Positions 24,397-31,961 of a stretch of DNA of 64,000 nucleotides are shown piece by piece; positions within the stretch are counted from its first letter, which is position 1, and each line of letters begins with the position of its first letter. Location: contig NZ_JAVDXI010000009.1 in the NCBI RefSeq assembly GCF_031457805.1, forward strand, positions 1 through 64,000. The letters are read 5' to 3'. Below the pieces are notes generated by a model that had not been told where the DNA came from, ran no database searches, and saw only the letters and a program-made list of their open reading frames with translations. This DNA comes from Caulobacter sp031457805 (GTDB lineage Bacteria > Pseudomonadota > Alphaproteobacteria > Caulobacterales > Caulobacteraceae). The translations under genes were made by a program, and so were the position numbers.

Positions 24397-25263
24397 CTAA
24401 CGAAGCGGAATACCTGAAACCGTAAAGGATAAACGGTATGAAGGAAGGGCGGTGGCTCTAAACTGGCCGGGAATGATAACGCGTGCGCCTGCAGTCATAG
24501 CCTCGGTCAAGTGACTTACATTGATCGCTGAGATCGTGAAGAACGCTAGAGACTGCCGAAAGAGCGAGTAGCTCGCTACCATCGTGCGCTCCTCAACAGC
24601 CCTGGCGGCATAAAGAAACTGATCACTTACCTCGAGCCCTCTGCCCTGCCGCAGGGTGTCCGGCTCCCCGACTAGCCGGAAGAGATCGTCAGGTATTCCT
24701 CCGAGCGCGGCGTCGAGATTGGTGAAGGTCCGACATACAACGCCACCTGCTCGCGGTACTGCGCTTCCGAGACGCATGTAGTGCATCGCCAGGGCTTGGC
24801 GTGCGGCAAACGCTTCAAGGTGTGACTTGATAATCGGGCCGCCAACATTGAGTAGACCAAGTTCCTCCGACAGACCCTCGCGCGCGAGTTGGCGGCGGCT
24901 ACGCGCTGTGGAGACGTGCATTTCCTCCAAAGCTCCCGGCGCGTTGTTGGCGACCGCTTGCAAAAGTCGGCTTACTTCGGCGTCAGTTCTCCGGTCAGTT
25001 GATGGTGGATACAGGCGAGATAGAAGCCCAACCACAGTATCTGTAATTCGAGCGGACCTATTGCAGTCTTCACACGCAGGAAATTCTAATCCCTCCGGCC
25101 GATGGTTGTTGTGAAATATAACTATCGGCGGCATGTGATCGACTGTTTCTGCAATCGATTCTCCTGCACAGTATATGCAGAATATTTCGCGGTTGCGGAT
25201 TTGTTGTCTCAATCTCGGTCGTCGCTGGCGTCTTTGGCGCAAAGCGTCTGGCTCACGAGCCAT
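24397..25263 (-). CDS. HNH-endonuclease-like hypothetical protein, probably acquired
   Basis: 288 residues. An N-terminal zinc-binding HNH-like module has Cys29-x-x-Cys32, Asp42-His43 (VDHMPP) and Cys64-x-x-Cys67-Asn68 (FPACEDCN). This CxxC-DH-CxxCN layout occurs in many uncharacterised proteins and resembles HNH nucleases, but the last metal-binding His of classical HNH is not obvious. The remaining 220 residues are mainly helical and unrecognised. GC content is clearly lower than in neighbours and codons ending in A/T are common, suggesting horizontal transfer. The start is uncertain: ATG 25263 (GGAG 9 nt before), ATG 25269 or GTG 25278. No partner gene is adjacent. Confidence 0.72.
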   Translation of the reverse strand: MAREPDALRQRRQRRPRLRQQIRNREIFCIYCAGESIAETVDHMPPIVIFHNNHRPEGLEFPACEDCNRSARITDTVVGLLSRLYPPSTDRRTDAEVSRLLQAVANNAPGALEEMHVSTARSRRQLAREGLSEELGLLNVGGPIIKSHLEAFAARQALAMHYMRLGSAVPRAGGVVCRTFTNLDAALGGIPDDLFRLVGEPDTLRQGRGLEVSDQFLYAARAVEERTMVASYSLFRQSLAFFTISAINVSHLTEAMTAGARVIIPGQFRATALPSYRLSFTVSGIPLR

Positions 25264-25315
25264 GTTCATCCACTCCACATCTGAGATGCTGCCAGATGCG
25301 TGTTGGCTAATCTAA

Positions 25316-26002
25316 TCACCCCTGCTGCCCCAACCGCTCCCACCCGTCGAAGAACGGAAACCTTTCCGCCCAGAACGCCGCCAGCCTCGGGTCCGCATCC
25401 ACCCGCCGCACCGCCTGCGCCATCTTCGGCGCGGCCTCGTAGAATCGCACGCGCCGGGGCCCCCAGCGGCTGACGACCGCGACATAGAGGTCCAGCACGC
25501 CCAGCGTGTCGCCCAGCAGGTAGGGGCCGCCGTGGCGGTCCATCAGCGGCGCCACCTGGCTTTCCATCATCGCCCAGCAGTCGGCGATCCGCTCGGCCGT
25601 CGCGGCCTTGATCCGCGCCTGGACCTCGGGGTCGGGCCCGCCCAGGCGCGAGGGCTCGTCGCGCACCCAGAACAGCGAATAGATCGAAGCCGGGATGAAG
25701 GTCATCCAGCGCAGGAACTGAGCCCGCATCGGATCGTCGATCGCAGGGCCGAGCTTGGCCTCGGGGAAGCGGTCGGCCAGCCAGATCAGGATGGCGGCGC
25801 TTTCGGTGATCGTCTCGCCCTCGGGCGTGACCAGGGCCGGGATCTGCTTGAGCGGATTGACCCCCGCGACCTTGGCCGTTTGCGCCTCGCCCTCCCAGGT
25901 CGGGGCCTCGATGATCTCATAGGGCAGGCCGATCAGGGTCATGGCCGCCTCGATGGGCACGCCGCCCGATCCGAGGGCGCTGAACAGGCGATAGGCGGCC
26001 AT
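25316..26002 (-). CDS. Glutathione S-transferase family protein
   Basis: About 228 residues. The N-terminal thioredoxin-like domain starts MAAYRLFSALGSGGVPIEAAM and contains NPLKQIPALVTPEGETITESAAIL, the cis-Pro and glutathione-binding ESxA motif. The all-helical C-terminal domain has YLLGDTLGVLDLYVAVVSRWGPRR, the usual GST capping motif. The substrate is unknown. ATG 26002 has CCGGAG at 6 nt and is preferred over the upstream 26023. It ends about 50 bp from the HNH-like gene, on the same strand. Confidence 0.9.
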   Translation of the reverse strand: MAAYRLFSALGSGGVPIEAAMTLIGLPYEIIEAPTWEGEAQTAKVAGVNPLKQIPALVTPEGETITESAAILIWLADRFPEAKLGPAIDDPMRAQFLRWMTFIPASIYSLFWVRDEPSRLGGPDPEVQARIKAATAERIADCWAMMESQVAPLMDRHGGPYLLGDTLGVLDLYVAVVSRWGPRRVRFYEAAPKMAQAVRRVDADPRLAAFWAERFPFFDGWERLGQQG

Positions 26003-26029
26003 GGCGACTCCGGGGTTATCCACACCCGC

Positions 26030-26077
26030 TCACAACATCTTGTGGGGGTGCGACGCTGGCGCCACTAGATGAACCGA
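26030..26077 (+). promoter_or_regulatory. Candidate tandem NrdR boxes before nrdB
   Basis: Box 1 at 26030-26045 (core CACAACATCTTGTG at 26031-26044) matches about 12 of 16 positions of the NrdR consensus acaCwAtATaTwGtgt, including the central invariant bases. A weaker second box at 26062-26077 starts exactly 32 bp later (CCACTAGATGAA), which is the normal spacing of paired NrdR boxes. NrdR represses ribonucleotide reductase genes when dATP is high. A CcrM methylation site GATTC lies at 26117-26121 between the boxes and the start codon. Confidence 0.6.
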
Positions 26078-26137
26078 GCGGCTTTGGTAGGGTAGGGCAT
26101 CTTATCGCGTCCGCTCGATTCTGCCCGAGGCTCTGTC

Positions 26138-27181
26138 ATGTCCGCTCCGTCATCGCTGATCCTGCCTGGCCTTATGACCCCCTCGGGCGGCTACAAGCCG
26201 TTCCGCTATCCGTGGGCCTATGACTTCTGGAAGAAGCAGCAGCAGGTCCACTGGATGCCCGAGGAAGTGCCGCTGGGCGAGGACCTCAAGGACTGGGCCG
26301 TCAAGCTGAACGACAAGGAACGGAACCTGCTGACGCAGATCTTCCGCTTCTTCACCCAGTCCGACGTCGAGGTGCAGGACAACTACATGGAGCGCTACGG
26401 TCGGGTGTTTAAGCCGACCGAAGTGAAGATGATGCTGGCCTCGTTCGCGAACATGGAGACGATCCATATCGCGGCCTACGCCCTGCTGCTCGAGACCATC
26501 GGCATGCCCGAGACCGAGTTCTCGGCGTTCATGGAATACGAGGCCATGAAGGCCAAGCATGACTACATGCAGACCTTCGGCGTCGAGACCAACGCCGACA
26601 TCTGCCGCACGCTGGCCATGTTCGGCGGCTTCACCGAAGGCCTGCAGCTGTTCGCCTCGTTCGCGATGCTGATGAACTTCCCGCGCTTCAACAAGATGAA
26701 GGGCATGGGCCAGATCGTCTCGTGGTCGATCCGCGACGAGAGCCTGCACTGCGACGGCATCATCAAGCTGTACCACGCCTTCAACAAGGAGACGGGCGCG
26801 GTGACCAAGGCCGTGGCCGACGACATCGTCGACTGCTGCAAGACCGTGGTCGGCATGGAAGACAACTTCATCGACCTGGCCTTCGAGGCCGGCGACATCC
26901 AGGGCATGACGCCTGACGACATCAAGGCCTATATCCGCTTCGTCGCCGACTGGCGCCTGCGCCAGTTGCACCTGCCCGAGGTGTACGGCGTGAAGGAAAA
27001 CCCGCTGCCCTGGCTGCAGTCGCTGCTGTCGGGCGTCGAGCACGCCAACTTCTTCGAAGCCCGCGCGACCGAATACTCCAAGGCCGCGACCAAGGGGCAA
27101 TGGCACGGCGCCGACGGCGTCTGGACCAGCTTCGACGAGATGATGAAGAAGCGCTCGGCCGAGGTGGTCCCGGCGGAGTAG
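26138..27181 (+). CDS. nrdB: Class Ia ribonucleoside-diphosphate reductase, beta subunit
   Basis: 347 residues. Di-iron and radical residues are in place: Asp77 (SDVEVQ), Glu107, His110 and the radical Tyr114 in METIHIAAYALL, matching the E115-H118-Y122 spacing of E. coli NrdB. A second ligand set lies in FTEGLQLF and SIRDESLHCDG. The C-terminal tail, which binds the alpha subunit, ends KKRSAEVVPAE. It makes the tyrosyl radical needed to reduce ribonucleotides to deoxyribonucleotides. The alpha subunit gene is not in this window, so nrdA and nrdB are not one operon here. A repeat with a terminator-like hairpin follows. Confidence 0.96.
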   Translation: MSAPSSLILPGLMTPSGGYKPFRYPWAYDFWKKQQQVHWMPEEVPLGEDLKDWAVKLNDKERNLLTQIFRFFTQSDVEVQDNYMERYGRVFKPTEVKMMLASFANMETIHIAAYALLLETIGMPETEFSAFMEYEAMKAKHDYMQTFGVETNADICRTLAMFGGFTEGLQLFASFAMLMNFPRFNKMKGMGQIVSWSIRDESLHCDGIIKLYHAFNKETGAVTKAVADDIVDCCKTVVGMEDNFIDLAFEAGDIQGMTPDDIKAYIRFVADWRLRQLHLPEVYGVKENPLPWLQSLLSGVEHANFFEARATEYSKAATKGQWHGADGVWTSFDEMMKKRSAEVVPAE

Positions 27182-27191
27182 GCTCTGATGT

Positions 27192-27328
27192 CCTTCTCCC
27201 CCTTGCGGGAGAAGGTGTCATCCGAAGGATGACGGATGAGGGGTTTCACGGCGCCGTCCGCGCGACCCCTCACCCGACCCGGCTATCGCCGGGCCACCCT
27301 CTCCCGCAAGGGGAGAGGGTTTTGTTTT
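27192..27328 (+). repeat. Intergenic repeat with terminator hairpin after nrdB
   Basis: Two complementary blocks: CCTTCTCCCCCTTGCGGGAG (from 27192) at the left and CCCTCTCCC-GCAA-GGGGAGAGGG (27297-27319) at the right, the latter followed by TTTTGTTTT (to 27328). The middle contains GTCATCCGAAGGATGAC. This is a known style of Caulobacter intergenic repeat. The right hairpin plus T-run should terminate nrdB transcription. Confidence 0.75.
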
Positions 27329-27342
27329 GACCGGAGCATCCC

Positions 27343-28215
27343 ATGACCAGCATCGCCGTGATCGGCCCCGGCGCGGTGGGCGGAACGCTCGCCGCCTGGC
27401 TGGCGCAGAATCCTGCCCATGCGGTCACCGTCTGCGTTCGCACGCCGTTCGAGGCCCTGGCGGTCCAGACGCCGGAAGGCCCGATCAACGCGAGCCCGCG
27501 CGTGGCGGCCTCGCAGGCAGGGCTCACACCCGTCGACTGGGTGCTGGTCACGACCAAGACCTATGACACCGACGCGACCTGGACCTGGCTGGACGCGCTG
27601 GTGGGACCTCAGACCCGCGTGGCCATCCTGCGCAACGGGGTCGAGCACACCGCCCCGTTCGAGGGCCGGATCGCCGCCGAGCGGCTGGTTCCGGCCGTGG
27701 TCGACATCCCGGCCGAGCGCTCGGCGCCGGGGCGGATGCTGCAGCGGCGCAACGGCTGGATCAAGGTTCCTGCGGGCGCGGCCGGCGAGGCCTTCGCGGC
27801 CCTCTTCGCCCACACGCCGATCGCCCTTGAGGTGGTCGACGACTTCGTCACGCAGGCCTGGAAGAAGCTGGCCCTCAACTGCGCCGGCGCGGTCAACGCC
27901 CTGGTTCTGAAGCCCGCCGGGATCGCCCATGACGAGGGCGCGGCGCAGGTCATGCGCAGCCTCGTGCGCGAGTGCGTGGCGGTGGGCCGGGCCGAGGGGG
28001 CGGACCTCTCCGACGACCTGCCCGACCAGGTGATCGCCGGCTATCGCGCCGCCGATCCGGGCTCGGTCAACTCGCTGCACGCTGACCGCGCGGCCGGACG
28101 GGCGATGGAGCTGGACGCCCGCAACGGCGTCATCGTCCGCAGGGGCGCGGTCCATGGGATCGCCACGCCGGCCAACGCCATGGTGGTGGCGCTGCTGAAC
28201 GCGGCGGCGCTCTGA
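27343..28215 (+). CDS. panE: 2-dehydropantoate 2-reductase-like oxidoreductase
   Basis: 290 residues of the ketopantoate reductase family. The NADP loop is IAVIGPGAVGGTLAAWL; the catalytic Lys and Asn lie in AWKKLALNCAGAVNALV; the Ser/His-region SVNSLHADRAAGRAMELDARNGV matches the substrate-binding stretch. PanE makes pantoate for coenzyme A. Bacteria often have several paralogues, so the pantothenate role is likely but not certain. GGAG precedes the ATG at 6 nt. Confidence 0.83.
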   Translation: MTSIAVIGPGAVGGTLAAWLAQNPAHAVTVCVRTPFEALAVQTPEGPINASPRVAASQAGLTPVDWVLVTTKTYDTDATWTWLDALVGPQTRVAILRNGVEHTAPFEGRIAAERLVPAVVDIPAERSAPGRMLQRRNGWIKVPAGAAGEAFAALFAHTPIALEVVDDFVTQAWKKLALNCAGAVNALVLKPAGIAHDEGAAQVMRSLVRECVAVGRAEGADLSDDLPDQVIAGYRAADPGSVNSLHADRAAGRAMELDARNGVIVRRGAVHGIATPANAMVVALLNAAAL

Positions 28216-28236
28216 GGCGCAAGCGCCGCCGAAGCC

Positions 28237-28659
28237 CTAGGGGCGATACTTCTTGGGCAGCGCCTGCACTTCTTCCGGCGTCAGCTTGGTGATGGTCTTG
28301 GCGCGGATCGGCAGGGGAATGCCGAAGCCGTCCGACACCCGCAGGTCCAGATCCAGCGGATGGCAGACGCTGTCAGGGCCGCGCACGACCGAGACCAGAT
28401 GCGTGCCCGGCCAGGTCAGCTGGCTGGAGCCGTAGGCGAGGTCGACGCGATAAACGTCGCGGCCGCGCACCTTCATGTACAGCGTGTTCTTGTCCGGCGC
28501 CGACCAGCCGCGCCAGTCGGAAAGGTAGAAGCACTGCCGCGCCGGCTTGGCGGCCTTGGGGGGCTCGCCCGGCGCCTGGGCCTGGGCGGCGGAAGCCGAG
28601 AAGCCCGCGACGGCCAGCCCGATCAGCGCGACGCGCGCCAGGGGGGTGATCCTGCTCAT
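28237..28659 (-). CDS. Secreted DUF6491-type protein
   Basis: 140 residues with a signal peptide (ARVALIGLAVAGFSASAAQA, cleaved before QAPGE). The mature part has Cys residues in RQCFYLSDWRGW and DSVCHPLDLDLRV, likely disulfide-bonded, and ends KLTPEEVQALPKKYRP. The pattern CFxxxxxxxW with a late LTPEE tail is that of DUF6491, a periplasmic family of unknown function found in Caulobacterales and relatives. Family assignment is by recall of this pattern. Convergent with the panE-like gene. Confidence 0.78.
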   Translation of the reverse strand: MSRITPLARVALIGLAVAGFSASAAQAQAPGEPPKAAKPARQCFYLSDWRGWSAPDKNTLYMKVRGRDVYRVDLAYGSSQLTWPGTHLVSVVRGPDSVCHPLDLDLRVSDGFGIPLPIRAKTITKLTPEEVQALPKKYRP

Positions 28660-28747
28660 GACGTCATCCTCATAGTCCCTCGCCCATCGAGATTGGACCT
28701 CACGTGGTTGTTGTCAAGTTTTTACTGTACATTTGAAACTGGACACG

Positions 28748-28779
28748 AAAAAGCCCGCCCCGCCGAGGCGGAGCGGGCG
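28748..28779 (-). terminator. Intrinsic terminator of the dicarboxylate symporter gene
   Basis: GCCCGC-C-CCGCC (28753-28764) pairs with GGCGG-A-GCGGGC (28767-28778), one mismatch, and is followed on the minus strand by TTTTT. It lies about 30 bp after the stop of the symporter gene. Confidence 0.85.
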
Positions 28780-28805
28780 ATCTCAAGCGGCCAGGATCGC
28801 GGGGA

Positions 28806-30059
28806 TCAGGCCTTGGCGGCTTCGCCTTCCGGCGGCATGTCGTCCAGCTCGCCCTCCCACTTGGCGACGACCGCCGCGGCGACGCTGTTGCCGACGACGT
28901 TGGTGGCGCTGCGGCCCATGTCCAGCAGGTGATCGACGCCCAGAACGAGCGCGATCCAGGCTTCCGGCAGGCCGAAATAGGTGAGGGTGGCCATGATCAC
29001 CACCAGCGAGGCGCGCGGCACGCCGGCGATGCCCTTGGAGGTCACCATCAACAGCAGCAGCATGAAGATCTGCTGCTGGACCGTCAGCTCCACACCGTGC
29101 GCCTGGACGATGAACATCGTGGCGAAGGTGCAGTACAGCATCGAGCCGTCGAGGTTGAACGAGTAGCCCAGGGGCAGCACGAACGACACGATCCGGCGGC
29201 GCACGCCCACCTTCGGCAGGCTGTCGAGAATGCGCGGGTAGGCGGCTTCCGAGCTGGCGGTCGAGAAGGCCAGCAGGGTCGGGTCGCGGATCACGCCAAA
29301 AAGCGGCACCACCCGCTTGCCCAGCACCGCCAAGCCGGCGACGAACAGCAGCGCCCACAGGACGCCCATGGTCAGGTAGAAGCCCAGCACGAACTTGCTG
29401 TAGGTCGCCAGCATGCCCAGGCCCTGGGTCGCGATCGTCGAGGCCAGGGCGGCGAAGATGGCCAGCGGGGCCAGCTTCATCACAAAGCCGGTGACCTTCA
29501 GCATGATCTGGGCGGCCTGCTCGACCAGCTCGAGGATCTGTGGGGCTTTGTCGTCCAGCGCCGCGACCGCAGTGCCGACGAACAGCGAGAAGACGACGAT
29601 CTGCAGGATCTCGTTCTTGGCCATGGCGTCAAAGATCGAGGTCGGCACCAGGTGGGTGATGAAACCCTTCAGGGTGAAGGCTTCGGTCGAGGCGGTGGTC
29701 TTCATCGCCACGTCGACATGCGCCATGTTCAGGCCCGCGCCCGGATCCAGCAGGTGGACCATCAGAAGGCCCAGCACCAGCGACACGGCCGAGGCGCCGA
29801 TGAACCAGGTCATGGTCTTGGCGCCGATGCGGCCGACGGCGGCGGCGTCTTCCATGTGCGCGACGCCGGCCACCAGGGTCGTGAAGACCAGCGGAGCGAT
29901 GATCATCTTGATCAGGCGCAGGAAGATGTCGGTGATGATCGACAGGTTGCCGGCCGCAGCCTTGGCGCCGGCCGGGTCCAGGAACTGGTTGCAGGCCCAG
30001 CCGACCAGCACCCCCAGGATCATCGCGCCGATGATCAGATAGGCGAAGCGTTTATTCAT
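28806..30059 (-). CDS. Dicarboxylate/amino acid:cation symporter (DAACS family)
   Basis: 417 residues with about eight membrane helices. Conserved DAACS parts: IFLRLIKMIIAPLVFTTLVAGVAHM, the serine-rich re-entrant loop LLAFSTASSEAAYPRILDSL, LPLGYSFNLDGSMLYCTFATMF and the second loop TSKGIAGVPRASLVV. It moves dicarboxylates or glutamate/aspartate with protons or sodium; which substrate cannot be told, so I give no symbol (dctA and gltP are both possible). AGGGGGA precedes the ATG. It is transcribed alone. Confidence 0.93.
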   Translation of the reverse strand: MNKRFAYLIIGAMILGVLVGWACNQFLDPAGAKAAAGNLSIITDIFLRLIKMIIAPLVFTTLVAGVAHMEDAAAVGRIGAKTMTWFIGASAVSLVLGLLMVHLLDPGAGLNMAHVDVAMKTTASTEAFTLKGFITHLVPTSIFDAMAKNEILQIVVFSLFVGTAVAALDDKAPQILELVEQAAQIMLKVTGFVMKLAPLAIFAALASTIATQGLGMLATYSKFVLGFYLTMGVLWALLFVAGLAVLGKRVVPLFGVIRDPTLLAFSTASSEAAYPRILDSLPKVGVRRRIVSFVLPLGYSFNLDGSMLYCTFATMFIVQAHGVELTVQQQIFMLLLLMVTSKGIAGVPRASLVVIMATLTYFGLPEAWIALVLGVDHLLDMGRSATNVVGNSVAAAVVAKWEGELDDMPPEGEAAKA

Positions 30060-30368
30060 CTAGTCCCCCTGGCGCCTCACGCGGGCGTCGACGGCTTGTT
30101 CTGGTTGTCGGAAGGAACGACGCGCGAGCACGTCCGCGCCGCCAGTCGCGCCCTCCTGGAGCATTTCAGCCCTTGTGGCCGACATGGGCGGGTTCGTCCA
30201 TGCCCCATGCGTCCGCCAAGCGCTCTTGGGCGTGGCCGAGCTCCGGAAACGGGCGTCTACTGCAATCGGGCGTGGCGCCGACGGCGCAGCGTCCACCCAA
30301 GTAATAAAATTCTTATTTGTGTCGCCCGGCTGTCTCGCCAAGGTCGCAAAACGTCGCTATAAGGCGCC
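30060..30368. other. 309-bp intergenic region between divergent symporter and amn genes
   Basis: No ORF with credible codon use is seen. It contains a short GGAGCATTTCAG fragment (near 30157-30168) resembling one end of the TAGAGCATTT repeat, an AT-rich tract (30301-30320), and a -10-like GCTATAAG at 30356-30363 only 5 bp before the amn ATG. That position would make the amn transcript nearly leaderless. No clear -35 element is seen. Confidence 0.4.
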
Positions 30369-31823
30369 ATGTCAAACCAAGAAAAAGCAATCGCCGTCGT
30401 TGAGCGACTCAATGACGAATACGAGCGCGCCGTCGGCGCTCTGCGCGACGCGCTCCGCGCCTATCTCGAACATGGAACCCGCCCGGACCCGGCCGCCCGC
30501 TTTGACGGGACGTTCGCCTATCCCGAGCTGCGCCTGACCTATGACCCCGAAGCGCTGCCGCCGAAGCTGGCCCGCTCGTACGCCCGGGTGAGCCGCCCGG
30601 GGGTCTATGCGACCACGGTCACGCGGCCCGCGCAGTTCCGCGACTATCTGGTCGAGCAGTTGACGCTGCTGATGGACGACTTCGACGTCGAGATCGAGAT
30701 CGACCGCTCGCGCCAGGAAATCCCCTATCCCTACGTTCTGGACGCCACCATCGACCTGAACCAGGCCGACGTGCGCAGCGAGGATATCGCCCGCTTCTTC
30801 CCGACCACGGACCTGGCCTTCATCGGCGACGAGATCGCCGACGGCCTGTGGAACTCGGTGCTGGAGGACACCCACCCGCTGTCGCTGTTCGACGGCCTGC
30901 GCACCGACTTCTCGCTGGCGCGGCTCAAGCACTACACCGGCGCCCCGGCCGAGGACGTGCAGCAGTTCATCCTGTTCACGAACTACAACCGCTATGTCGA
31001 CGAGTTCGTTCGCTGGAGCATCGAGCAGCTGAAGGCGCCCGACAGCCCTTACACGGCCCTGTCCTGCGCCGGCGGGCTGACCATCACCGCCAACACGGTC
31101 AATCCGGAACTGGCGGTGGCGGAATCGACCTGGCGCAAGCACCAGATGCCCGCCTACCACCTGATGGCCCCGGGCGGTTCGGGCGTGACCCTGGTCAATA
31201 TCGGCGTCGGCCCCTCCAACGCCAAGACGATCTGCGACCACCTGGCGGTGCTGCGCCCGCAGGCCTGGCTGATGATCGGCCACTGCGGCGGCCTGCGCGA
31301 CACCCAGACCATCGGCGACTATGTCCTGGCCCACGCCTATCTGCGCGACGACCATGTGCTGGATGCGGTGCTGCCGCCGGAAATCCCCGTGCCGTCCATC
31401 GCCGAGGTGCAGCGCGCCCTCTACGACGCGGCCAAGGCGATCAGCGGCGACAGCGGCGACCAGCTGAAGAAGCGCCTGCGCACCGGCACCGTCGTCACCA
31501 CCGACGACCGCAACTGGGAGCTTCGCCACAGCCTGTCGGCCCTGCGCTTCAACCAGAGCCGTGCGGTGGCGATCGACATGGAGTCGGCGACCATCTCGGC
31601 CCAGGGGTACCGCTTCCGGGTGCCGTACGGGACGTTGCTCTGCGTCTCGGACAAGCCGCTGCACGGCGAGATCAAGCTGCCCGGCCAGGCCAACGCGTTC
31701 TACGAGCGGGCGATCAGCCAGCACCTGCAGATCGGCATCCTGGCCTGCAAGCTGCTGCACGCCGAAGGCCCGAACCTGCACTCGCGCAAGCTCCGCGCCT
31801 TCGACGAGCCGCCGTTCCGGTGA
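30369..31823 (+). CDS. amn: AMP nucleosidase
   Basis: 484 residues: an N-terminal Amn-specific domain (about 1-170) and a C-terminal nucleoside-phosphorylase fold. Key stretches are GVTLVNIGVGPSNAKTICDHLAVLRP, WLMIGHCGGLRDTQTIGDYVLAHAY, and the purine-site region AIDMESATISAQGYRFRVPYGTLLCVSDKPLHGE with the catalytic Glu/Asp residues. It cleaves AMP to adenine and ribose 5-phosphate, adjusting adenylate pools. Start ATG 30369 has only a weak AAGG 4 nt away. A repeat follows the stop. Confidence 0.95.
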   Translation: MSNQEKAIAVVERLNDEYERAVGALRDALRAYLEHGTRPDPAARFDGTFAYPELRLTYDPEALPPKLARSYARVSRPGVYATTVTRPAQFRDYLVEQLTLLMDDFDVEIEIDRSRQEIPYPYVLDATIDLNQADVRSEDIARFFPTTDLAFIGDEIADGLWNSVLEDTHPLSLFDGLRTDFSLARLKHYTGAPAEDVQQFILFTNYNRYVDEFVRWSIEQLKAPDSPYTALSCAGGLTITANTVNPELAVAESTWRKHQMPAYHLMAPGGSGVTLVNIGVGPSNAKTICDHLAVLRPQAWLMIGHCGGLRDTQTIGDYVLAHAYLRDDHVLDAVLPPEIPVPSIAEVQRALYDAAKAISGDSGDQLKKRLRTGTVVTTDDRNWELRHSLSALRFNQSRAVAIDMESATISAQGYRFRVPYGTLLCVSDKPLHGEIKLPGQANAFYERAISQHLQIGILACKLLHAEGPNLHSRKLRAFDEPPFR

Positions 31824-31836
31824 TGTGGAGATAGTT

Positions 31837-31949
31837 CCTCCCCCGCGCTGCGGGGGAGGTGGCCCAGAGGGCCGGAGGGGGCGAGCTGGACCTGGGCCGC
31901 GCCAGCCCCCTCAGTCACTCCGTGACAGCTCCCCCGCCTCGCGGGGGAG
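31837..31949. repeat. Intergenic repeat, CCTCCCCCGC/GCGGGGGAGG type
   Basis: Two hairpins bound the segment: CCTCCCCCGCGCTGCGGGGG at 31837-31856 and CTCCCCCGCCTCGCGGGGGA at 31929-31948, with CAGTCACTCCGTGACAG between. The right hairpin is followed by ATCTTGTTT, so it could end amn transcription. The same kind of element is at 45027-45142. Confidence 0.75.
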
Positions 31950-31961
31950 CATCTTGTTTCC

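Noticed and set aside
28929..30362. 477-residue plus-strand open frame opposite the symporter
   Set aside because: Antisense to a transporter with intact motifs; charged low-complexity product.
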